Positions 1 to 11,134 of a DNA stretch of 64,000 nucleotides are shown here, piece after piece (position 1 is the stretch's first letter; every line of letters starts with the position of its first letter). The notes beneath the pieces were generated by a model, which was not told where the DNA came from, searched no databases, and worked only from the letters and a program-made list of their open reading frames with translations. Position numbers and translations under genes: made by a program. Source of the DNA: Leishmania infantum JPCM5 (lineage: Eukaryota; Euglenozoa; Kinetoplastea; Trypanosomatida; Trypanosomatidae); contig NC_009415.2 in assembly GCF_000002875.2 (NCBI RefSeq), positions 940,001 through 1,004,000 of the forward strand. The letters run 5' to 3'.

Positions 1-559
1 AGAACTCTGGTGAAGCAATGCGATTCTGTTCATCCTCGAGGCGCTGCTTCTCTTCGAGCGTGAGCGGCGGAGGGCCGGCCTGGGGCACACGTTCGACACC
101 GCGGAAATCAAGACACACGTCCTGGTCACCATGATGCACGACGATTCGATTACGTGGCAGATTGCGCCGTGGACGCACACGGGTTTCAATGGGGATACCC
201 TCCACGCGCTCCGCGTTCGGAGATGCCGGCCGCACACCGCCATCGAGGCCATAGTAGTAGTTGTTGCCCTCCCCGCGATAGTCGATGGCGTCGCGATCGG
301 CGTAGTTGTCGCGAATATTCTGGCTTGGCCTCTGACCGCTGTTGTAGGCGGCGCCGTCATCGCCTCTGCCCGCGCCCACTTGCACACTAGGGGCCTCCCC
401 AAACGCGCTCTCCTCCTGAAGGGTCACGCTCTCCGCATCCGCATACAAACGGCGCGATGGCGCATGCAGGGCGCTGTAAACATGAGTGACGCACCAGATT
501 ATGCTCGAAATAGCGAGAATAGCACCAGCGATGCTGCTGATGAGTATGAGCGAGCTCAT
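1..559 (-). CDS. Hypothetical membrane-anchored protein, 3' end cut by window edge
   Basis: An open minus-strand frame runs from ATG at 559-557 to base 1 without a stop: 186 full codons, with the C-terminus outside the window. Residues 1-30 are strongly hydrophobic (begins MSSLILISSIAGAILAISS), fitting an uncleaved signal anchor or signal peptide. What follows is hydrophilic, with an Asn/Tyr/Gly-rich stretch (NNYYYG) and charged Arg/Glu segments. Codon choice is GC-rich like the other genes here. I recognise no domain. The hydrophobic start immediately after an ATG favours a real N-terminus. The upstream spacer (to 3531) has long purine-rich plus-strand tracts, that is polypyrimidine in the sense strand, as expected for a trans-splice region. 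Function unknown; a small surface or endomembrane protein is an inference. Confidence 0.6.
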   Translation of the reverse strand, partial: MSSLILISSIAGAILAISSIIWCVTHVYSALHAPSRRLYADAESVTLQEESAFGEAPSVQVGAGRGDDGAAYNSGQRPSQNIRDNYADRDAIDYRGEGNNYYYGLDGGVRPASPNAERVEGIPIETRVRPRRNLPRNRIVVHHGDQDVCLDFRGVERVPQAGPPPLTLEEKQRLEDEQNRIASPEF

Positions 560-3531
560 GATCGTCTCTACAGGCGGGCGACCGGAGTCTGACGAGGCGG
601 AAACGAAGGATTATGTACAGCCGAAAGGCCTCCCCCTCCGCACTCCGAGGCCTGTGAGCGGTGCAGACACAGTCACCTGTGCAACCCGACGAGTATCCAA
701 CTAGGTGGGGGGAGGAGCAAGCAGATAATGACTAGAGCTACACACAAAGTAAAAGATACAAGAGGAAAAGGCATCCACTGGCCGTCCTTCAACCAAACAA
801 GCTTGGCTGACCGAGCGAAATGGGCTTCGCGCTCTGGTCAGGCAAGACGCGCGCGCTGCTGCGAAAAAAAAAAACGACGTCCTCGCGTCTGTTGGGCGCT
901 CACTTTCGATGGAGGAGGGGGAGGGGGAAGAGAGAAAGGACAGCGCGAGACACACAAGGGAGGGGGGAGTAACGAGAAGACAAGCGCGAGCGCGCCCCGG
1001 GGCAGCGGTTTTCGGATATCAACAGCAGAGAAACCGATCGACGTACGTGAGCTCTGCTTTGATCGCGGAGAGTCGAGCAACAACGACGGCAACAGCAACA
1101 GAAAAACAAACAAAAAAAAAGAAGATAGCCCAAACATACGCAACGACGATGCCGCGACGCGATCGCACTAAATTTCCTAAAGGGAAGAAAAAAAAACGAG
1201 CAGAGACGGAGAAACACACGGGAGGAGCAGACAAGCGAAAGGGAAGCTGCACGCGAACGCCTGACCTTAGCGCATGGAGCCAGAAGGCGACACACGAGGA
1301 AAAAGAGAATCAACCGCACACAATACTCAAACGGCAAGAGGAGCACAACAGGAATGAGAAACAAGTGAAGTTCAGAGGGAGGGTGAGGGCGGCAGAGGGG
1401 GGAGGGATGGCGCGTAATCCAGCAGACACGGCGCCACGGAAACACAAACAGCTAACAAACCAAGGAAAGACGTGGAGAAAGGACCGGCGAAGACTTTGGA
1501 GGGCAAGGGAGGGGAAAGTGGGGGGGGGCACAACGGTGACAACGACCAATCAACAGAGAGTGACCAAATCCACGTCGAAGGAAACCCCAGACGGCCAACA
1601 AGAGTGCGCTGAACAGGAAAAAACAAAATACAAAAAGATTTTATGCATGGCAGGGGTCAAGAGAGCGCGCGACGAACAACAGAACTAAAAAGAGGCGCTT
1701 CACTAGAGTCCCGAGTACTACAGTCCCAACAAGGGTCGAAAACGCGCACAACGGCAAGAGGCAAGAACAGAAGAGGTGGGCACTTAGCGAGAAGAACACC
1801 AACCCACCCAAAACGCAGAGCGGGCGAGAAGATGATAGACCTACGCTTTCTATTTTGTGGGGCTTCTTTGACTCTCGCGCAGTCGCCGTTTTTTTTTTTA
1901 GGGGGTAGGGGAGAGGGGGTAGGGGAGGTCAGAGAGAGAGAGAGACCGGGCGAACGAGCGAGCAAGGAAAGGTGACCACCAGCAGACAAAAAAAAACAAA
2001 AACAAATACCATCAAAGAATAGAGACACGCCGCACCTCCTCACACAGAGCGATCAATGCTTGACGCTCCGCTTGCGCTGCTTCCTTTCGCGCTTCGCTCG
2101 GGACTCTGATGAATGGTAGAGAGCTATCGATGTGCGGCAATATGCATGTAACTGTCGTTTTAGAGCAGCAGACTGCGTTTTGCGTGTGCAGAGGGCGTGG
2201 GGGTGGGGGTGATGAATAGCGAGAGTGAGAGAGACTCCGAAGTGAAGGATGGGGGAGAGAGATGGGGACGGAATCGTGGGCACACGAGATGTGGGGCCCG
2301 GTGAAAGTGCAATGCGGCGCGTCACATGCTGCCGAAACGTGACCTACCCGCATGCAGAAATGCGTGTGTATGCCGGAGGCTGCGTGTGGGCGTTCGCCAC
2401 GCGCCACGGTGCACCAGGAATCATGCTCCCACCCACCAGTAACGCGCCAGAGGTTGGATACGCAGCTGCTTCTCCTTTAGAGTCCTCGGGTTCGTTTTGA
2501 AGCCGTGTCGCGCAAGCTACCGGGCGAGGAGAAATGCATAAGATGAAGCGATAAGAGCAGCAAACAACGTCCCTCGCAGTGCAGCCGGTCTTGGCTGCAG
2601 CGGCGGTTGGTGTGGCGTGCAGACCACATCCGCGCTGAGGAGCTCAACAGGGACGAGCATGGCGGGGTGTGTTTCGCGCGTGTATGCGCCTGTCACGAAA
2701 TATAGGGACGAGTGCGTTCCGGTGAGGCACGGCAGCATGCCCTCCGCGGATCACTTCCTTCACAACAGGAGCAGGTGATGCGCTCCTCTGAATCCGGTGG
2801 AATCCATCGCAGGCGCGCTAGTTGCTCGCTCGCTCTCTCACGTGAGCGTTGCTTTTATGCGCCAGGTGGTAGCCGCATCGCGATGGGGTGGGCGGCAATG
2901 AGAAACGGCTGCAGGTATAGAGAGGAGGAGACACAATAAAGATGAAGGAGAAGAGAGAGTCATGGGTACTGTTGCAGCAACCGGAAAAGGAGAAGCGAAG
3001 ATCAAGCCACTCTGTCGTCGAAGACTTGCTCACATGCGCTGTGCACTGCGACGCACACAACCATCGTGGAACCCGGGCGCACCACCGTTCGTCGAGGTTA
3101 GCCACATCGCCCACTCTTTCGGAAGCTCCTTGCTAAGATGGTTTGATTTCCTGGTAGAGCCCAGCGCAACAGGCGCACGTGGAAACGCTGGTGAAAAGAT
3201 CGCACTGGACCATTTCAGTAGTCTGCACAAGCATGGGCACGCGTAAGAGAGTGCACGACGTCTTGGCCGCGTAAACAGGAAGTTAAGTCGGTACCACGAC
3301 GCCCTTTCCGCCCGGAAGGAGTAAGCAAAAGAGGGCGTAGAGAGTGTGTGCGTGTTGGCGCTCGGGAGAAAGAGAAGTCAGCGATGCCGACCGCCGTGGC
3401 CGGCTTGAAGCACATCACGTTTTGCACGAGGAGCAAGGACGGCGCTGTCCTCAATCTAACGCTCGCCCGCTCACTCACTAGTATTTGATCGACCCGTTTG
3501 CGCTGACACATCAGCACTAGTTCAACGTACA
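560..3531. other. Intergenic region, trans-splice/polyadenylation type
   Basis: No coding frame is convincing on either strand. About 840-2010 is very purine-rich on plus (runs such as A10 near 865 and GA repeats near 1935), which is polypyrimidine in the sense of the flanking genes. It probably holds the splice acceptor of the left gene and the 3' UTR of the tryparedoxin gene. Open frames here are low-complexity Lys/Arg/Glu or Ser/Pro/Phe readings. Confidence 0.6.
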
Positions 3532-4092
3532 TCACGAGCTGCGCTTGCTCAGTGAGTAGAGGAGAACCAAGATGCCCAGCACAATGGCTGCCTTACGGGT
3601 GTAGTCCAAAATGAATGACTCAGCCGGCTGCTGCGGCTCTGCATCGGGCCAAGGAAAAAACTTTCCGAACGGGTCTTGGGTGACCATTTCCCGGCCGCAT
3701 CGCGCAATCAGCTTGCGCGGATTTGCGTTCTCGAACACGAGAAGCGTAGGAATGATCTTGATATTGTATGTGTCGCCCCACACCCGCGCCATCGACCTGG
3801 CATCCGCGTACGGCAGGCAGTAGTAGTCCCCGTGCGACTCACGAAAGTAGCTCATCATCTCCTCCTCAGATCGATCCAATGACATGAACACAACCTCGAA
3901 CTTCTTCTTGGCGTGGTGAGTCTCGTAGAAGCTCTTCAGCAGCGGGGTGAAGGCGCGGCACGGCGGGCACCAGCGTGCGGAAAAGTACATAAGCACGTAC
4001 TCCGCGTCCTTCAAGACATCGATGGCACGAACGGCGCTGCCGTCCTTGCAGAGGAGCATGAGCTCCGAGTTGTTGAAGAAGTTGGGCTCCAT
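3532..4092 (-). CDS. Tail-anchored tryparedoxin (thioredoxin-fold oxidoreductase)
   Basis: A 186-residue thioredoxin-fold protein. The tryparedoxin active site WCPPC is at residues 41-45, followed by RAFTP, and the cis-proline loop (IIPTLLVF) has Pro at about 115. Family knowledge: tryparedoxins carry electrons from trypanothione to peroxiredoxins and other targets. Residues ~168-181 form a hydrophobic helix followed by a short basic tail (SKRSS), indicating a C-terminal tail anchor like that of the mitochondrial outer-membrane tryparedoxins of Leishmania; the location is inferred. I chose ATG at 4092. The frame is open 58 codons further, but that part reads as translated polypyrimidine leader, and the broken paralogue at 7855-8402 begins at the equivalent position. 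A C-terminally anchored nucleoredoxin-like protein is the alternative. Confidence 0.88.
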   Translation of the reverse strand: MEPNFFNNSELMLLCKDGSAVRAIDVLKDAEYVLMYFSARWCPPCRAFTPLLKSFYETHHAKKKFEVVFMSLDRSEEEMMSYFRESHGDYYCLPYADARSMARVWGDTYNIKIIPTLLVFENANPRKLIARCGREMVTQDPFGKFFPWPDAEPQQPAESFILDYTRKAAIVLGILVLLYSLSKRSS

Positions 4093-6504
4093 GCAGTAAG
4101 TCGGGGTACGTGTCTCTGCGCGCAACGAGAGCGAGGAGGCGGGAGAAAGCAGCAGCACGAATGACGCAAAAACGAAGGAAAAGCGCAACAACAGGGAGAC
4201 GCTTCTGCCTTTACATTTCGTTGTTCCGTTGTTTGGGCGACTCCGAGTAAGGCACTCGCAGGGCATCGCAGCGCGTCATGCCGTTTATAGGGAACGTACG
4301 AAACAAAGGCGAGAGCAGGGGGCGGAAGGGGGGGGGGTGAGCATACCGAAAGTACATAAAGTACTGAGCTCGGCTGCTTTGGGATCTCTGCGCCACATCC
4401 CGTGTGCTGCGTAGCAGGCGAACACGAGGGGGGCCGAGAGTGGCGGTGGGGAATCCGGCAGCGTTGCGGCCACCCCAAGCGAGGGCTACCTCTTTTACGA
4501 ACAGCGCACATCCGACTCGACTCCCCGCAACGACGCATCCCCAGTTGGGATCTGCCGCGGCGTCACTGGCTGACGCGCTTCGTACTGCACCCTCAATTAC
4601 GTTTTGTCTTGTGCATCTTCTCGCGTCTCCGCTTCGCTCACAACACCGACGTTGGCACTCGGGCAGAAAAGAAGCCGCAACCCCGGTGCCTGCGTGCTTC
4701 TCGATAACGCCTCGCTCCGGCCGGTGTGCAGGGCAACCAAAACAGCGCTTCGGGACGCCGCTAAGCGAGTCGCTTACGGATGACGTCATCAAGCACACAC
4801 ACACACACACACAAGCGGAAATAAGGAAAGGCAGAGGGATAGATGGGTGGAGCGGAAGACTATCTTGTGAGTGCGGAGGAAAGTGTAGGAGGGGAGGAGG
4901 GACCGTGTACGGAAAGCACCCAGGAGAAACGCAACCTGTGAGATGGAAGGGCAATGTTCTGCACAGTACGGCGAGCAGAAAGAGAAGCGAGAAGAAATAG
5001 AGAAGTCTTTCAGGGTTAGGTGGGGGGGGCGTGGTAAAGGGACGGAACGGGAAACGATGAATGGTTTGGGTGGGGGTGGAGCACCACAAATGGTACTGAA
5101 GGAAACACTGTTGCGGCCTCTTGTCCGAGCCCGCTTAAGAGGGGTGTCTCCGCTTCGCCTCGTACTGCGCACAAGACCGCCGCGGGGAACGGAGAGGGGC
5201 CGAGGAAGGAAAAGAATGGACTGCATGCTTTACATGACACGGTTTTGTATCGAGACGGATGATGTGCGCCCGACCGCACTAGGAGCGTTCAGCAAACAAC
5301 CACTACCTGAAGTACAGTTGCCGGGATGATCAGAAGAAAAATCAAGGACAGGGAGACGACCGAGTAACTGGGGAAACAAAAAAGAGGCCAGCGAGCCGAG
5401 CCGTCCCCCCCCCCCTCGTGCCTTGCCTCGGATGTGTGCCGGAGGCGGATGACACGAGAAAGTACGTTGTTCACAGTATGCAGTCGGTGCTCTGCAGGCG
5501 CACAGGGCATCGAGGACAGCGGAAGAGAGCAGGACAGGAAAGAACGGGCAGATCGAGGGAGCCGTGACGAAACAAATCGAAGAAAGCGGCGGGTTCCGAT
5601 CGATGGGAGGCGAGGGCCGCTAAGAGGGGTGGAGAGACGGACAGAGCCCGCCGTCCAAAGAGGTAGAAAACGCAAAAAAAACAAAAGACAGAGCGCTTGA
5701 TGTGCCGTGAAGCGCTCGAGGAAATAGGCGCGCACAGGCGACCGAGGAGACGCGCCGATCATGGGCGCAAGTGAAAGACTGGAGTGTCAGCACGGGCAAA
5801 GGCAACGGCACAGAGTGAGAGAAACCCGCAACGGATGACGGGAGCGCGCAAAGAGACCGGAAAGGAGCTGGGGGAAGTGGGGTGGGGGGAGGGAGGGACA
5901 GCGAAGGAAACAACCAGGAGTACCTCGACGCACGAGCGTGCAACAGAAGACGAGGACGGGGCACCGTCTGCGGTCAACAGACGATGTGAGCCAGCGCTCT
6001 TGACATAAAACGCAGCGCTCGCCAACGTGTAGCACTCATGCCGCTGGTCGCGCTTTCGCGTCTCCGATAGCCGCCGGCCTCCGACGCGTCTTTGGCGACG
6101 GACATCCGCTGCGCGCCCTCTCTGTGAGTCGATTACCTCACGAAGCACCGCCTCTGCATCGACGACCGCCACGGCAGACATCAAGCCCTTCAAAAGGATG
6201 CTGCATTGGCTGCACCGCGGCTTTCGTACTGACTGCGGATTTCTGCTGCCCAGAAGGCGCAGTCTTTGTCACAGCGGCGAAAACGCGAGGAAGGAGGGGG
6301 AGCCGCGCGCTAAGGAATCGAAGAACTGGCTGGGGCCTCTAAAGAACCCATCTCTCGCCTCCTTGTGTTCCCTCCGCTGAGGGAGACAAGGATGGCCGAG
6401 CCGTGACAGCCCGCAGTTTTCCCCTGTCCTGCTCAGAACACGAGGGCTGAGCAAGGCTTGCCTTCGTGCCATTCTCGTCCGTCGCCTCTTCCCTGTAGAT
6501 GTGA
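4093..6504. other. Intergenic region
   Basis: Upstream region of the tryparedoxin gene. It contains a (CA)10 tract at 4794-4813, a C-run near 5406-5415 and purine-rich plus-strand tracts (sense polypyrimidine), for example 4960-5070 and 5860-5910. I see no gene. Minus-strand readings are Ser/Phe/Pro-rich low complexity. Confidence 0.55.
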
Positions 6505-7660
6505 TTACGCCGGTAGTGCAGCACAACGGACCGTCGAGTGGGAGCTTGAGCAGAGGCAGCGGTCGTTGTCGCATCGGCATATCTCTTCGCAGCAGCAACG
6601 CGCTACACACCCGGGCTGCTTTGCTCTCATCCTTGCCTTTCTTAGCCGCATCCTTGTAGGCATCTCCGCTGCTGCTTCTTCAGTCGTAGCTGCCGCGGCT
6701 TGAAGGGCTTCAGCTGCATGCCGGCCCGCGTGTGGAATACAAGCGTTTCGGGCGGCCACTCCAAAGTTAGGCTTGAACGTAACCGGGCGCAGTGTACAGA
6801 CGCGACAGTCATAAAGTCCCTGACCGCACGGACGCTACGCTCCGCCCCTTCCACCGTTACAGATTGGCGAAGCTCAGAAGGGCCCCTTATCGGCTGCTCT
6901 AGCTCACAGATTGCAGGCATACCGGCACTTGCTTGGGGTGTAGGCGTGCATCCTCTGCCACCTGTGCCTCTAGCTTGCCTGCATCCTCGTACTTCAGACA
7001 GGGTCAGTCTCTATGTGCGCACTTGGCGAAGCTAAGCATAGCATCCTTGAATCGATCCGTTAACTCCAGGACGGCCTCGAACATGTGTGAGACGCAGTAC
7101 TTTCTGTAGAATGTGCTCAACTGTGCGGTGCCCAGCCATGTCGCGCAATGTGAACGACGACGTACTGCTTCGTGCGCGAGGCCTGGCAGACACTCACGGT
7201 GAAGCCGCCTTGATGTACGGGGCTGCAGGGAGCCTTCTTGTGGAACAGAGCCGATGAAGTGTTGAGACGAGGGAAAGGAGAGGAGATGCGTTGTCGAATG
7301 GAAAGCGAAGACTCCACCACGGGGAATCAACAGAGGCGTGCGTCGGCATGCCACTAAGAGTTGGCTGTTAGTGCGCGGGTAAGGATACACCCTCGCCGTA
7401 CGTTTGAGCGTGCGGCGTGCTGTGCGCTGGAGCGCATGTGCGTGAGGGCCAGTTGATACTCACTTGCAAGACGCTGTGGACGAGCATGAGAAAGAAAAGA
7501 CGCAGAACAAACTGGAAGGGGCGATGCACATCTTCGTGTTGGTCTGCTGCACCACGCGAGTGAGGCTGGGGTGCCGAAAGAAGCCCTCGTACTACTTGGT
7601 ATTGCTGAGTGAGCCGTGATAGTCCTGTTGCAGGGAGCTGACGGAGTTCTGACAGCACTC
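6505..7660 (-). pseudogene. Possible degenerate coding relic, unidentified
   Basis: Several minus-strand segments have protein-like composition but sit in different frames separated by stops. They include an Ala/Glu-rich helix-like stretch near 6650-6760, a segment with EDAGKLEAQVAEDARL near 6950-7000, segments near 7004-7100 (LTDRFKDAMLSFAK) and 7117-7215, and a block near 7368-7658. The order matches one minus-strand gene that has taken several frameshifts and stops. I cannot name a family. Chance open frames in GC-rich DNA are a real alternative, so confidence is low. Confidence 0.3.
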
Positions 7661-7854
7661 TCTCACTGGTTTTCGTTGGCCATGAGAAACCTCCCTCGGT
7701 CTTAAGACTCTAGGCAACAAAAACCGATTAGCGCGACACGCGCACCCGAGTGCCCACGAGAGAAGAGACTTGAGTACTTCGTTTCACGAGGGGGCATATG
7801 AAGGAATGAGCAACGGCATGCGCGCACACCTCTTCTGCTTCCCGCGCCCAACAG

Positions 7855-8402
7855 TTACTGGATAAGCAAAGTCAGCAGGAGGATCGTCAGTACTACAATG
7901 GCCGCCGTTTTTTTTTTCATGAAGGAGTGTCGGGCCGCGTTGATGATGGCGGCGGCGCTATGCCACGGAAAGCTCTGTGCGTCCGGGTCACGCAGTACCA
8001 TGTCGCGACCATAGCTCGTCATGACACGTCGCTCGGCGTTGTTTTCCAAAACTAGCAGCGACGGAATCGAAAAGGAGCCCGTGCTGCTGGGCCCAGTCTC
8101 GGCCGATCGTCTGCGCAGCATTGTATAATAAAGCGAGCCAGTCTCCGTGCGCCTCGCTGAAGTGCGTCCTCATCTCATCTGGTGAACTGTCGCTGGAGAC
8201 GAAGAGAACCTCGAAGTTGTGCTTTACGTGATGCTTCTCGTGAAATGCCTTTTTGCTTTGGCGTGAAGCGGCGGCATGGCGGGCACCAGTGGGCGGAGAA
8301 GCAGATGAGCACGTACTTTTTGCCAGCGAGGACTTCAGCGGCAGCAACAGTGCCTTGTTTGCGCAGCAGCTCGATTGCCGCATTCTCGAACAGATGCGAC
8401 AT
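7855..8402 (-). pseudogene. Frameshifted second tryparedoxin copy
   Basis: This is a paralogue of the gene at 3532-4092 and lies upstream of it on the same strand. ATG at 8402 begins MSHLFENAAIELLRKQ and the frame contains WCPPC followed by RRFTP. The homology then leaves this frame near 8265, beside an A-rich run, and continues in a second frame (FHEKHH to the NAAQTIGRDW region). It leaves that frame near 8080 and continues in a third (IPSLLVLENN), ending in the same kind of C-terminal hydrophobic tail (AAIVVLTILLLTLLIQ) with a stop at 7855. Two frameshifts therefore break a gene of the same length and architecture as its neighbour. Sequencing error at the A-run could explain the first shift; the second would need another error. 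Confidence 0.85.
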
Positions 8403-9075
8403 GAAAGCCAGAAGAGAGGCCGCGTGGGGCGGAGCGGCTCTGCGAGGAAAAACGCGGCACTATTCGTGTCGAGGATACATGGGCGACAGCAAGTGGGAGG
8501 TACGAAACGACACACAACTTGGCGAGAGAGAGAAAGACAGTCAGGGGGGGGGGAGGGATGCACATAGAGACATGAAGGGCCGTGCGGAAACGCGTGTCGG
8601 CCCATGGAGGACTTGCTACAGCAACAGACGTGGGTGCGCGAGAGCCGCATGACAAGTGCTTCACGCAAAGCAGCGTCGTGTACGCTGAATGGCCCTTGGC
8701 AGGCAGGCGCACAGCAACGCACATGCCTTGCAATCCTCCCGCAGAGTCTTTTTGCTCACACAGCCCAGAGGCCCACGAGTACTGCCTCGCAGGGGCAGTG
8801 CTTCGCTTCATGTACGAGGGATTTCCGCCGCCTCTGAGCGACGCCGCAGTGCGTCGCATAAAAGCAAAACGCGACAGACGGTCAGCGCCGCGAAGGAGTT
8901 CGCCTACGCGAGAGACGGCAAGATCCGCCGACCAATGTACGGGTACATGAATGCCCGTGTATCGAGCAGATGTCCCATCATGATGGCGAGAATGTCCACT
9001 GCATCACCATAGCAGCCCTTCTCTCTGTTTGTGCGATTCTTTGAACAGCAAAGGAGCTGACGGAGGGGGAGGGGG
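8403..9075. other. Spacer
   Basis: Spacer between the tryparedoxin pseudogene and a SIDER-like element. No gene is visible. A short G run at 8546-8553 is the only notable feature. Confidence 0.5.
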
Positions 9076-9636
9076 CACACACCTCTCAGCGCGCCGTATC
9101 TCAGGGCCTGATACACCTCCTTCCGCTCTCTGTGAAGAAGCCACTAAACCCCCCTCCTCCACACCTAACCTTGCCAATGCCGAGCTACTTCTGGTGCTGA
9201 CATGGCCTAGTGCCTGCGGCATAGCGAGCTCCAAGCGATGTACCGCTGATGTCGGCGGTCAGGTCCTGGATGGCGTGGTGCTGGAGTAACCTGCGGCGGC
9301 GAACACGCTTGCGCCATCCACATGATGTGCAAGGTGCCAGCGTGGCTCGAGCGCATTCCGCCCACGTCCCTCACACCGCCAACTGGTGTGGGGAGCCTGA
9401 GGCCACCCCGAGGGAAGGATGCGCCAGGTGGCCACCGGCACTAGTGGGCGCGGCTGTGAGGCGGGCGGGCAGAGTGTGAGGCAGCGGCCACGCTCAGGTG
9501 ACTGAGTCGGTGCACGGCTGTAACGCGTGTGTGCAGGGCTGCTTCGCACCACGCGATGGGGGCCTGTGACCGGCGTGGAGGGGGTGTAAAGTGGAGCTGA
9601 GCTCATGTATGGCAAAGAAGCGGGCACGCTGAAGGA
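9076..9636 (-). mobile_element. SIDER-like degenerate retroposon, minus orientation
   Basis: This ~560-bp stretch is the reverse complement of the repeats at 37378-37862 and 46936-47420 and of the one at 61085-61563. They share CATCGCGTGGTGCG near the 5' end, CCGACTCAGTCACCTGAGCG, a GCACTAGGCCATG core and the 3' end GATACGNCGCGCTGAGAGGT. Length, dispersal, divergence and lack of coding capacity match Leishmania SIDER elements (short degenerate relatives of ingi/L1Tc retroposons), which usually lie in 3' UTRs and can affect mRNA stability. This copy is in the same orientation as transcription. The SIDER assignment is from memory of the family, not a database match. Confidence 0.65.
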
Positions 9637-9984
9637 AAGAGCAGACAGCAACGGCAGGGAGTCATAAAGAAAGCAGAAGAACACATGCTGCAAAGCAAGA
9701 CGAGGCAGTATCTACGTGAGAGATGGCGAAAGCGAGAGAGGAGGAGGGAGAAGGGGGCGGAGGTGGTGGCTATGCGCATGTGATTGCACGCAGGCGCACT
9801 CACAGGAAAGCTCTGACAGCTCGCAAAGGAAGACGAGGGAGGGGGCGATGTTGGTGTTGCCTCGTAACACCGCCCTACGGCGCACAGAGCAAAACAACGT
9901 TGGGCGACAATACCACTACAGACTTGTTCGTGCGAGAGGGGGAACGAAAAGGCCTCTATTTATACGCGGACAAGCAACGACCAC
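9637..9984. other. Spacer
   Basis: A short purine-rich plus-strand spacer with no coding signal that I can support. It separates the SIDER-like element from the 3' end of the broken gene at 9985. Confidence 0.45.
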
Positions 9985-11134
9985 ACGAGGCGTCCCACGA
10001 GGCGGCTCTAAGGTGCAGATTTGCCTGCATCTCTTCGAGTCTCTTCCATGCTGCTGCGAACTCCTTTGACCGCTTCTCCTCCACCTCCTTCACTCCCACC
10101 GCAGCGCCCTCGAGCTGTGTCAGCGTGAAGGCCATCAAGCCATCAAGAGTCCTCTTGTAAAGCTCCATGCCACCGATTTCCTGTGCCACGCGAACCCTCT
10201 CCGACTTGGCACGCTTCGTGGAGTCGAGCGTACTACTCAGCTCTTGTTGGCATCGCTGCAGGAATGGTGTGGAGGTGTGCGTGTAGGTAGTTCGCTATTG
10301 TGGCAGCCTCCTCGCCATCGCCGGCGCGTGGAGGAGAGGCTGTAGGGGGCGCACTGTCACTGCAGCATCGTTGCCACATGTTGACGCCAATCGGACTTCA
10401 CTGCTCCTTTACAGGGCCCACGCGCGTTGGGTGAGGCTGGCTCTTGTAGAACCTGAAGTTTTGCAGCTATAGCAGCTGTATTGGACGTGTTAGTAGTACC
10501 GAGCAATGTACGCACAGGACTGTGACCTGACGAGGTGCTCGTTTGAGGGGAGAACGAAAGGGAGAGCGAGGTGTTGCTGACAGAACTCGGAGGTGGGATA
10601 GCGCTGACCCCCCCCCCCCCCCAATGACTCGTGTCGTCTGCAATAGCAGCGTGTTACTCCTCCAGTCCATCTGCCGTCCCTTTTTCGGACTCAAAGGACT
10701 TGTAGCGCATCGAGGGTGGCGGCGCGGCAGGCTAGCCTCGATGACTATCGGCATTTCAAGATCTTGTGGCTGTACCATACGTGCGCCTCCCGTTGAGAAG
10801 CGGGGCGCACTCATGAGTCACGTCGGTCACACGGCTTTTACAGTGATCCCAGACAGATGGAGAGGACGCTGTAGAGCACTGCTTTGCTGCGACGCCATCC
10901 ATGCAGGTGAACATCCCCCCCCGCTGTGAAGCTAGGGGGAGAGGTAGCTGCGTTACCTGCAACCGATTTGGAGGCGTGCTTGTCTCCATTTCCTTCTTTT
11001 TGGTGGGACGGCGCCAGAGTTCTACTCGAGGAAAGCGCTTCCATCGCTGCAGCGTTGCCGTCGTCGTCGTCAACGCGCGCCCTTTGCGACGCCCACGACG
11101 GCAGCAACGCCTTACACACATGCCTACCACACAA
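9985..11134 (-). pseudogene. Frameshifted gene, family not recognised
   Basis: Read on the minus strand, protein-like segments follow one another in changing frames. A possible start at 11134 leads to a Ser/Ala/Asp-rich segment (DDDDGNAAAMEALSSS) ending in a stop at 10838. A second segment lies at 10814-10600 (QPQDLEMPIVIEASLP). A third lies at ~10500-10370 and ends in an in-frame TGA after ATMLQ. A short piece reads DGEEAATIANYLH near 10310. The last segment, ~10270-9985, is helical and charged (QRCQQELSSTLDSTKRAK, then VKEVEEKRSKEFAAAWKRL) and looks coiled-coil. At least three frame changes and one stop interrupt it. The C-terminal part is the best preserved. I cannot name the parent gene. 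Confidence 0.55.

Noticed and set aside
909..1688. 259-codon plus-strand Lys/Arg/Glu-rich frame
   Set aside because: Reads purine-rich spacer that is sense polypyrimidine; composition artefact.
4404..5000. 198-codon plus-strand frame
   Set aside because: Opposite to all genes, runs through a CA tract, low-complexity composition, no recognisable domain.
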